A DNA stretch of 58,804 nucleotides, from NCBI GenBank assembly GCA_019243195.1, contig JAFAUQ010000126.1:1-58804 (forward strand). Reading direction: 5' to 3'. The notes under the pieces are model-generated. The model made no database searches, was not told the origin of the DNA, and was given only the letters and a program-made list of their open reading frames with translations. Position numbers and translations under genes: made by a program. Positions 33,076 through 40,700 of this stretch are shown in pieces. Origin of the DNA: Hyphomicrobiales bacterium (GTDB lineage Bacteria > Pseudomonadota > Alphaproteobacteria > Rhizobiales > Xanthobacteraceae). Numbering within the stretch: position 1 is the stretch's first letter; each line of letters opens with the position of its first letter.

Positions 33076-33966
33076 ATGGCGGGAGCTGAGACGGCGAGAG
33101 CTGGGCTATTTGGCGTCGGCTGCGAACTTTTTGGAGCGGGCGCATTGCACATGTTCCCCGAGCAAAAATGGATGGGTGTCGTTCTCATGGCGGTCGGCGT
33201 GGTGTTCCTATTGCAGGCCGCGTTTACTATGCTGCCCGTCAAAGTGCAGGCGGGCATTCGGGCGCGGGCGAATAGGGTGGAGCAATCACATTTCCTTTTG
33301 GTTGCCCTTATTGCGGGCGTCGTGATGGTCGCCGCGCTTGGCGGCGCATGGTGGAAATCAAGAGGGTCGCCAGAGGTAGCGGCGAATCACGAAACAGTGT
33401 CGTTGCAGGCGCAGCCCGTTACATTTGCTCGGTCGGTAGAACAGGCGGCCCCAAATCCTCAGATAGAGATCGCTGGCGGCCCATATTTGAAAGACGAAGT
33501 TCGAACGATGATTTTGGCGCTTAACTCGCTAAATGACATCGTAAATCGTCGTGGGGAGGCGGTAGTCGCCGCTGGCTTGTCTATCAGCAACAATTGGTGG
33601 AGGCAATTCAAAGATCAGGGAGAGCAAGATTACCTGAAGAGGCTAAACGATCTTATGGTTATGTCGGGGAACGTTGCTAACGATATAAGTAAAGCAGTTT
33701 CAGATAATAATAATTTCCAAAAGGAAATAGAACCTCCAGTGAGAGATGACAGGGCCGCCACCGGCGAGCTACAGCGAGCCGCTGCAGACTTCATAGACAA
33801 TATCGGAGCAGTAGCGTCGCTTGACGATGTCCAAAAAGCGAGGATCTTAAATAAAGATGCATCGCGGTTGGATCAGGCGACCCGCCTCTATGACGCCTGG
33901 ATCGGCCAGGCCGCCCAGCGTATCGGCATCAAAATTCAGCGACTGCGCGATTATAAAGGTCAATAG
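33076..33966 (+). CDS. Unknown membrane protein with helical soluble domain (cassette gene 1)
   Basis: A 296-residue protein I cannot place. The N-terminal third has two to three hydrophobic helices (WMGVVLMAVGVVFLLQAAF and FLLVALIAGVVMVAALGGAW). The remaining about 200 residues are soluble and charged, probably helical (DEVRTMILALNSLNDIVNRR, YLKRLNDLMVMSGNVANDIS). Codon choice is clearly more AT-rich than in the neighbours (runs such as AATAATAATTTCC), pointing to transfer. The ATG at 33076 follows AAAGGAG. It and the next gene fill a segment bracketed by inverted repeats. Confidence 0.7.
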   Translation: MAGAETARAGLFGVGCELFGAGALHMFPEQKWMGVVLMAVGVVFLLQAAFTMLPVKVQAGIRARANRVEQSHFLLVALIAGVVMVAALGGAWWKSRGSPEVAANHETVSLQAQPVTFARSVEQAAPNPQIEIAGGPYLKDEVRTMILALNSLNDIVNRRGEAVVAAGLSISNNWWRQFKDQGEQDYLKRLNDLMVMSGNVANDISKAVSDNNNFQKEIEPPVRDDRAATGELQRAAADFIDNIGAVASLDDVQKARILNKDASRLDQATRLYDAWIGQAAQRIGIKIQRLRDYKGQ

Positions 33967-33980
33967 GAAGAGCCGCTCTT

Positions 33981-34235
33981 GTGAACCCGTTACGCTGGAA
34001 ACGTGAGCATCAATTGGCGCTTATCGGTTCCGGCGTTCTCGGCGGAATACTTGGAGTGCTCCTATTCACCGCCGTTCTGGCACGTTCATATTACTCAGAC
34101 CTCTGGTGTGGTTACGGCTACTACGGTTACGCCTGCTGGCTGAGTGGGTTTTGGTTACGAGTAGCGCTGTGGATGATCTTTGGCGCTTTTGTCGGCGCGG
34201 CCGCGGTCTACATCCGACAACTACTGCGCTTGTGA
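33981..34235 (+). CDS. Unknown small membrane protein (cassette gene 2)
   Basis: An 84-residue protein with a GTG start 14 bases after the previous stop (GGAAGAG upstream). Two membrane helices (LALIGSGVLGGILGVLLFTA and WLRVALWMIFGAFVGAAAVY) flank an aromatic, Gly/Cys-rich loop, YYSDLWCGYGYYGYACWLSG. The family is unknown. Spacing makes it co-translated with the 296-residue membrane protein, suggesting a two-part membrane complex. Confidence 0.6.
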   Translation: MNPLRWKREHQLALIGSGVLGGILGVLLFTAVLARSYYSDLWCGYGYYGYACWLSGFWLRVALWMIFGAFVGAAAVYIRQLLRL

Positions 34236-34277
34236 TCGCCTCTGACGACTTGGAGGGCGTGCCGTGGCGAGAATTGC

Positions 34278-34342
34278 GCCGTGTGGCGTTTGCGCCATAA
34301 TACCGGGGGATCCCCGCATATCGCTTCGCTCCATGCGGGCTA
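34278..34342 (-). repeat. Right copy of the inverted repeat pair bounding a cassette
   Basis: Inverted copy of the unit at 32643-32709. The inner about 27 bases (GGTATTATGGCGCAAACGCC and flanks) are nearly identical in the two copies. It ends two bases before the stop of the convergent CheZ-like gene. Confidence 0.85.
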
Positions 34343-34344
34343 CA

Positions 34345-35211
34345 TCAACTAAACAGCGCGATTTTTTCTTCCGGCGTGAGCGCGTTGAGCGGCGCGAGCG
34401 GATCGCTTGCCGGGGCCGGCTTGGGCTCGATCGGCTTCGGCGCGGGCGCCACCCATTCGACCTCCACGGCCTCGTCGTCCTCCGCCGGAGCCGCAGCCGT
34501 GGCCGGTCCCATCACGATGTCGACGTCGGCCTGATCGAGGCCGTAGCCGCGCTGCACCGGGCCGCTCGGCACCCCGGTGTCGCCTTCGCGCGCGCGCGCG
34601 GTCTCGGCCGCCTCCGCCGCCATCGCGCTGTCGAGACCCCAGATGTCTATCATCGCGTTGATGCGGCCCTCGAGATAGCGCAGCACCTGGATCACCTTGC
34701 GGGTGCGCTGGCCGGTAAGATCCTGGAAGGAACACGCCGTATAGACGGCGGTCGCCTTGGCATCGAGCAGGTCGCAGACTTCCGGATCGAGGCCCTGCTC
34801 GCGCAACGTCCAGGCCACCTCCTGAATTTGCTCCGCGGCGGCGAGAATATCGGAGGTCGCTGCTTCGGTCGTGTTGACGATCGAGTCGAGTTCTTCGGTC
34901 GCTTCGCCAAATTTTCCCGCCTGCTCGATGTCCGGCTTGATCGCCGCGATTTCCGCCTTGGTGCGCGCGATCGCCTTTGCCATCTCGACCAGGTCGAAAC
35001 GGATGCGGTCGACCGACTCGGCGGTTCTCTCGCCGCGGATCGCCGCCTCGATGCGGTCGATGGCGGTGAGCAGCATCTTCGTGTCCGCGTGGCGGTTGCG
35101 CCGGGCGTATTCGGCGAGAAACCAGCGGCCGCGGCTGGTCTCCACGACCGCGGCTTCGATTGCCTCGTAATCGGCCTCGGAGAGCGGCAGGTGGGCAGGC
35201 GGCAGCGGCAT
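34345..35211 (-). CDS. CheZ-like protein phosphatase
   Basis: A 288-residue protein with a long four-helix-type coiled coil and the CheZ active-site motif FQDLTGQRTRKVIQVL near residue 175, where the Gln attacks the CheY-P phosphoryl water. The N-terminus has LSEADYEAIEAAVVETSRGR; the C-terminal 80 residues are Pro/Ala-rich with a final conserved-looking LTPEEKIALFS, possibly the CheY-docking tail. I recall this family in non-enteric alphaproteobacteria. The start is set at 35211 (MPLPPAHLPLSE); 35271 would nearly touch the divergent MFS gene. Confidence 0.72.
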   Translation of the reverse strand: MPLPPAHLPLSEADYEAIEAAVVETSRGRWFLAEYARRNRHADTKMLLTAIDRIEAAIRGERTAESVDRIRFDLVEMAKAIARTKAEIAAIKPDIEQAGKFGEATEELDSIVNTTEAATSDILAAAEQIQEVAWTLREQGLDPEVCDLLDAKATAVYTACSFQDLTGQRTRKVIQVLRYLEGRINAMIDIWGLDSAMAAEAAETARAREGDTGVPSGPVQRGYGLDQADVDIVMGPATAAAPAEDDEAVEVEWVAPAPKPIEPKPAPASDPLAPLNALTPEEKIALFS

Positions 35212-35281
35212 GGGTTTCGGCCAGGCGTTCGAGGCATGGAATGGTTGCGACCATGCCCCGCGAATCGTCACAATCAGCTTA

Positions 35282-36475
35282 ATGGGCTCAGCACCCCGGG
35301 CAATCGCCGACGGCTTTCCCGCACGGCTCGCCCTCTTCTATGCCGGCCTGTTCGTCGTCGTCGGCGTTCAGATGCCGTTCTTTCCGGTCTGGCTCAAGGC
35401 CAAGGGCCTCGACGCGGAAGCGATCGGGCTCGTCATCGCCACCCCGATCCTGGTGCGGGTTCTCGTCGTGCCCGTCGCGGCGCGGTTTGCCGATCGACGC
35501 GGCGCGTTGCGGCCCGTGCTGGTGGTGAGTTCCTTTGGGGCCGCAATAGGTTATGTCCTTGTGGGGGCGTCGCAAGGTTTCGCCGCAATCCTCGCAAGCG
35601 TGGCGCTCGCGGCGGCGCTTGCCGCGCCGGCTATCCCGCTCGCCGACGCCTACGCGCTCAAGGGGCTCGCCCTGCGGGGGCGCGCCTACGGGCCGGTGCG
35701 ACTGTGGGGATCGGCGGCCTTCATTGCCGCCAATTTCGCCGCCGGCTTCGCGGCCGGATACATCGCGCCGACGAGCTATGTCTGGCTGATCGTCGCCGCC
35801 TGGGCTCTTGCGGGGGCAGCGTCACTCGCCCTGCAACCGTTGCGGCCGGCCGGGGTGCCCGCGCCTGCCAGGCCATGGCGGCCGCGCCGCCTGCTCGCGA
35901 CGCCCGGCGTTCTTCCGGTCGCGGTGGGGGCGAGCCTCATTCAAGCGAGCCACGCGGTCTATTACGGCTTCTCGACGATCGAGTGGGGCGCCAAGGGGCT
36001 CTCCGGCACCTCCATCGGCGCGCTATGGGCGCTGGGTGTGGCGGCGGAAATCGTCCTGTTCGCGCTCTCGGCGCGGCTCCCGGCGCTGAGCCCACGCGGC
36101 CTCCTCATTCTCGGTGCGGCGGGAGCGGTGGTTCGTTGGGCCGGAATGGTACTCGACCCGCCTGCCGTGCTGCTCGTGCCGCTGCAATGCCTGCACGCGC
36201 TCTCCTTCGGCGCGTCCTTCCTCGGTGCCGTGCAATTTCTCTCGCGCGCCGCGCCGGAAGGGGAGGCGGCGACCGCCCAAGGCGACTTCTCAACGTTGCA
36301 GGGCGTCGTCACGGCGGCTGCGACCGCCGTCTCCGGCCTGCTCTACGGAAGCTTCGGCGCGCTCGCCTACGCGGCTATGGCCGTGTGCGCGGCGGTCGGG
36401 GGGATTGTTATTTGGTCGGCTCAGGTATCGGGAAATAGGTACCAGGGATCAGGATCAAACAATTCCGATGCCTGA
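35282..36475 (+). CDS. MFS transporter (MFS_1-like / HcaT type)
   Basis: A 397-residue carrier with about twelve hydrophobic segments. The opening LALFYAGLFVVVGVQMPFFPVWL, the loop RFADRRGALRPVL and the second-half FYGFSTIEWGAKGLSGTSIG resemble the MFS_1-like family that includes HcaT and nucleoside/sugar symporters. Substrate unknown. The last about 14 residues (NRYQGSGSNNSDA) are encoded by a palindromic repeat, so the natural C-terminus has been replaced. The ribosome site at 35282 is weak. Confidence 0.82.
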   Translation: MGSAPRAIADGFPARLALFYAGLFVVVGVQMPFFPVWLKAKGLDAEAIGLVIATPILVRVLVVPVAARFADRRGALRPVLVVSSFGAAIGYVLVGASQGFAAILASVALAAALAAPAIPLADAYALKGLALRGRAYGPVRLWGSAAFIAANFAAGFAAGYIAPTSYVWLIVAAWALAGAASLALQPLRPAGVPAPARPWRPRRLLATPGVLPVAVGASLIQASHAVYYGFSTIEWGAKGLSGTSIGALWALGVAAEIVLFALSARLPALSPRGLLILGAAGAVVRWAGMVLDPPAVLLVPLQCLHALSFGASFLGAVQFLSRAAPEGEAATAQGDFSTLQGVVTAAATAVSGLLYGSFGALAYAAMAVCAAVGGIVIWSAQVSGNRYQGSGSNNSDA

Positions 36476-36498
36476 TATCCGATACCTGATCCCTGTCA
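36422..36498. repeat. Palindromic repeat between convergent genes
   Basis: CAGGGATCAGG (36443-36453) and CCTGATCCCTG (36486-36496), plus AGGTATCGG and CCGATACCT outside and across them, form nested inverted repeats. The repeat encodes the end of the MFS protein and reaches the stop of the epimerase gene, so both reading frames end inside it. Confidence 0.75.
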
Positions 36499-37479
36499 CC
36501 CCCATAATTCCGGCGTTGCCGGATGCACGCGGCTCTCCTCATAAACGAGCCCATGCGGGCGATCGCGGGCGAGGATCAGCGGCCCGTCGAGATCGACGAC
36601 GCGCGCGCGTTGGGCGACCAGCACGGCCGGCGCCATCGACAGCGACGTCGCGACCATGCAGCCGACCATCAGCATGAATCCCCGCCGCACGCCTTCGTCC
36701 GCGAGCTGCAACGCCTCGGTCAGGCCACCCGCCTTGTCGAGCTTGATGTTAATTGCGTCGTATTTGCCGGCGAGGCGCTCGAGGGAGGTGCGGTCGTGCG
36801 CGCTCTCGTCGGCGCACACCGCAATGGGATGAGAAAAATTGGCGAGCGCATCGTCCGCCGATTGGGGCAGGGGCTGCTCGACCAGGGTGACGCCGGCCGC
36901 CGAGCAGGCGGCGAGATTGTTAGCGAGATTATGCGCGCTCCAGGATTCGTTGGCATCGACGATCAGCTCGGACTTCGGCGCGGCGCGGCGCACCGCCGCG
37001 ATGCGTTCGGGGTCGCCGTCGCCGCCGAGCTTGACTTTCAGCAGCGCGCGGCCGGCCGCTTTCGCCGCGGCCGCGCCCATGACCTCGGGCGTGCCCAGCG
37101 AGATCGTTAGTGCAGTAGTCACCGGTTGTGGCGGCGGCAGATCGGCCAGCACATGGACCGGCCGGCCGGCGCGCTTGGCCTCGAGGTCCCAGAGCGCGCA
37201 ATCGAGCGCGTTGCGCGCTGCGCCGGCAGTCATCGCCGTTTGCAGTGCTCGTAGGTCGAGGCCGTGGGCGAGGGCATCGCGCTGCGCTTCGATCGCCGCG
37301 AGCACTTTTGCGATCGTCTCGCCATAGCGCCGATAGGGAACGCATTCGCCGCGGCCGACGTGCGTGCCGTCGGAAATTTCGGCGACGACGACGTCAACTT
37401 CAGTCCGGCTCCCGCGCGCGATCGTGAAACTGCCGGCGACGGGCCAGCGTTCGGTGCATACGGTGAGCGACAGCGGCAT
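36496..37479 (-). CDS. L-Ala-D/L-Glu (dipeptide) epimerase
   Basis: A 327-residue enolase-superfamily enzyme, muconate-lactonizing subgroup. Catalytic Lys pair: LLKVKLGG about residue 150 and INIKLDKAGG about residue 250; metal ligands in VDANESW, LVEQPLP and VCADESAHD. The Asp-x-Asp/Glu end motif of dipeptide epimerases is replaced by the usual DLDGPLIL. These enzymes recycle murein peptides by converting L-Ala-D-Glu to L-Ala-L-Glu. Convergent with the MFS gene, which could carry a related compound. Confidence 0.88.
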   Translation of the reverse strand: MPLSLTVCTERWPVAGSFTIARGSRTEVDVVVAEISDGTHVGRGECVPYRRYGETIAKVLAAIEAQRDALAHGLDLRALQTAMTAGAARNALDCALWDLEAKRAGRPVHVLADLPPPQPVTTALTISLGTPEVMGAAAAKAAGRALLKVKLGGDGDPERIAAVRRAAPKSELIVDANESWSAHNLANNLAACSAAGVTLVEQPLPQSADDALANFSHPIAVCADESAHDRTSLERLAGKYDAINIKLDKAGGLTEALQLADEGVRRGFMLMVGCMVATSLSMAPAVLVAQRARVVDLDGPLILARDRPHGLVYEESRVHPATPELWG

Positions 37480-37518
37480 GGCAAAAAAAGATTATGCTCC
37501 AAAAAGTTCGAGCGGCAG

Positions 37519-37683
37519 CTAGTGTCCCGATTCCGAAGTTCGCCTGTGTTTGCCGCACGTTCGGAGCGAACTTCGGAATCGAAGGACACTAGCAAATCTT
37601 AAAATTCTAGTGCCGCTTTGAACCCGAAGTTCGCAATCGGACTCGCGGCAATCGTGGTGCGAACTTCGGGTTCGCGGCACTAG
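37519..37683. repeat. Two-hairpin CTAG element, copy 2
   Basis: Hairpin A at 37519-37592 (CTAGTGTCCCGATTCCGAAG arm and complement), spacer, hairpin B at 37607-37683 (CTAGTGCCGCTTTGAACCCG arm; inner GAAGTTCGC/GCGAACTTC). Same order and orientation as copy 1. It lies between the epimerase promoter side and the end of the giant gene. Confidence 0.92.
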
Positions 37684-37719
37684 GTGGCCGCTCGAAACGT
37701 TCCGACGAAATCGAATCCG

Positions 37720-40700
37720 TTACTCGAACCGCCCGGCGGCGTGCGCCAGCATGGTGTAGACCTTGCCGGTCTCCGAGGTCAGGTAGGTCCGTGCCACCGC
37801 GGCGCCACGGTCGTCCTGCGAGACATCGTCGAGCAACCGCTCGAACTCGGTGATGTAGCGGTCCACCGTTTGCTTGAACTCGCGGTCAGCGCGGTAGCGC
37901 TTGCGGATCTCCTCGAACGTTCGCTGCCCCTGCATGGTGTAGAGGCGTTTGGTGAACACGTTGCGTTCGCCGCGCTTGTAGCGGTCCCACAGCTCGGTCG
38001 CCGCGTCGTGATCGATCATGCGGGCGATGTCGACCGAAAGAGAATCGAGCGATTCGATCGAATGCCGCGCCGGTCGGTCGTCGCCGCGCGCGCTCGGACC
38101 CTCGTCGCGCGACGCGCGTGCGAGCACGTCGGTGAGCCAGCCGCCGCGCCGGTCATTATTGCCGGGGGCCGGGGTCTCGTTGCGTTGCGGCGGCGGGGCG
38201 AACCCAGGGGGCGGCGGGCGCCCGCCGGCGGGCTCCATGCGCGGGGCGGGACGGCCGCCACCCGAGGCCGCGGCTGGCACAGGTTCCTCGCGCACCCGGC
38301 GGCCGGGCTCGGCGGCGTCGATGTCGCGGCCATGGCGCGCCACGATGCGGTTGAGTTCGGCGAGCGCGTCGATCTGCTCGACGATGACACGGCGCATCTG
38401 CGCCGTGCTTTCCGCCGCTTCCTGCGGCAGCTCCAGAATGCCGCGGCGCATCTCGGAGCGCGTCATGTCGAGCTCCTGCTGCACCTGTCCGGCCATCTCC
38501 TTCATGTCGCGCACGATGCCGGAGAAGCGCTCGGCCGCCTGCGCGAAGAGGGCGTGGATGTCGCCGGCCGCCTGCTCGTAGATGCCGTTGAGGGTGTCGG
38601 CGGTGCGCTTGCGCTCCTCTTCGGCGGTCGCGCGGACCATGTCGTATTGGGCAGCGATCGCCTGCGAGCCGCTGGTGCTGGACTCGGCGATGATGCGGGC
38701 GACGTCGCGCGTGCGGGCCTCGGCGGCTTCTAGCGAGTCGGTGAGCAGCTTGGCGAAGCGTACCAGTCGCTGGTCGAGGTCCTCCGACTTGCCGTCAAGT
38801 TGGCTGAGCAGCGCTTCGAGGGTTTGGCGGCGCTCGGTCAGCGAGGCCTCGGTGCGGCCGTTACCCACGTTGATCGCTTCCGCCGCGGCGGCAAGCGCAC
38901 GCCCATGTTGGTCGAACTGGGCCGCGGCGGTGGCGATGTCGCGCAGCACCGCCGTGGTCGTGCCGTGGAAGGCCTTGATGTGCTCTTCCATCTTGGCGCT
39001 GGTCTGGTTGCCGCGGTCGGTCACCTCGGTGACGGTAGAGACGAACTCGCGCACACGCGCGGAGAGCGAGCCCTCTATCTTGCCGAGGTTCTCGGTCGCC
39101 CCGCTGAGCACCTCCTGGAGCAGCACGTTGGCATCGCGCAGCCGCTCGAACACTTCCGTGGTGTCGCGGCGCAGGAGCGCGTGCGTCTCCATCACCTCCG
39201 CGACCGCGGCGGCGGCAGTCTGGCGCGAATTGTCGACGCTCGCCTTGGCGTTCTTGTGAATGTCCTCGAGCGTGCGGTTGAGCGCGGAGGAGGCGGAGGT
39301 GCTGGCGTCGTTGATGATGCCGGCGATCTCCGAGCTGTTGCTGAGCATCTCGCGGGTGAAGGCGAGGCCCTTGGTCTCGATCGCGTGCAGGCTGTCCTTG
39401 GTCACGCGGTCCATGTCGGTCGCGAACTGCATGCCCTTGCTGGTGAACGCGTTGAGAAACCCGCTGCTCTTCTCGTCGAGGAGGCGGGTGAGCTCGGCGC
39501 TGCGCTGGTTGAGGCTGCCGGTCATCTCCTCGGCCTGCGCGGTGAAGCTGCGCACGACCTCGGCGCTCACGCCCAACATGCTGCGCTCAACCTCGACCGC
39601 GTTCTGCTTGAGCGCGGCGGCGACGCCGGAGGAAACGCCGGTCAGCGACCGCTCGACCTCGGCGGCATTCTGCTTGAGCGAGGTGGTGATCCCGGCGGAG
39701 GCGCCGGTGAGCACGCGTTCAACCTCGGCGGCGTTCTGTTTCAGCGTGCCGCTAACGCCGGTGGAGGCCGCCGCAAGCGTCGCCTCGATCTCGCCGGCGT
39801 TCTGCTTGATCTGCTTGGTAAGATTCGCGGCCGCCGTGTTGAGCGTCTGCTCTACTTCGCCGGCGTTCTGCTTCATCTGCTTGGTCAGGTTGGCCGAGAC
39901 CGCGTTGAGCGTCTGCGCGGCGTCGCCGGCGCTCTGGCGCACCTGGCCGGCGACCGTCGCCCCCACGGTGGTCAGCGTCTGCTCGCCTTCGCCGGCGGTC
40001 TGCTTGATCTGCTTGGTGAGCGCGACGGACGCAACATTGAGCGCTTGCGCCGCCTCGGCCGCGCTCTTCTGCACCTGTCCGGCCGCTTCGGTCGCGCTCT
40101 TCTGAACGTGCCCCACCGCTGTGGCCGAAATCGCCGTGAGCGCTTGGGCGCTGTCGCCCGCGCTCTGGCGCAGCTGGCCGACAACGACGGCGGAGGCGGC
40201 GGTCAGCGCTTGCGCGGCTTCGCTCGAGCTTTGCTTGAGCTGGCCGGCGACATTGGCCGAGACGGCGGCCAACGCCTGTGCGGCCTCGCCCGAGCTTCTG
40301 CTGAGGTGGCTGGCCGTGTTGGCCGAGACGGTCGCCAAGGCCTGCGCCGCGTCGCCCGAACTTTGTTTCAATTCACCGGCGATATTCGTCAGGACGGTGG
40401 TCAATTGCTCGGCCGCCTCGCTCGTGTTCTGCTTGAGCTGGCCGCTGATATTGGCGGAGACGGCGGTCAACGTCTGCTCGCTGTCGCCCGCACTTTGTTT
40501 GATCTGCGCGGTCAGGGCGTCGGTTGCGGCGCTGAGCGACTGCGCGGCTTCGCTGGTATTTTGGCGTACCGCGCCGGCAAAATTGGCCGAAGCCGCCAGC
40601 AGCGTATGCTGCGCCTCGTCGGCGGTCTGCCGCAAATGTCCGGTGACGTTCGCAACCGTGCGCTCGGCGTCCTGAGACATGGCGCGCACGGCGTCGACCG

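Noticed and set aside
34264-36438. Long plus-strand frame of 724 codons across the CheZ-like and MFS genes.
   Set aside because: It runs antisense to one well-supported gene and out of frame through another; Arg-rich nonsense composition.
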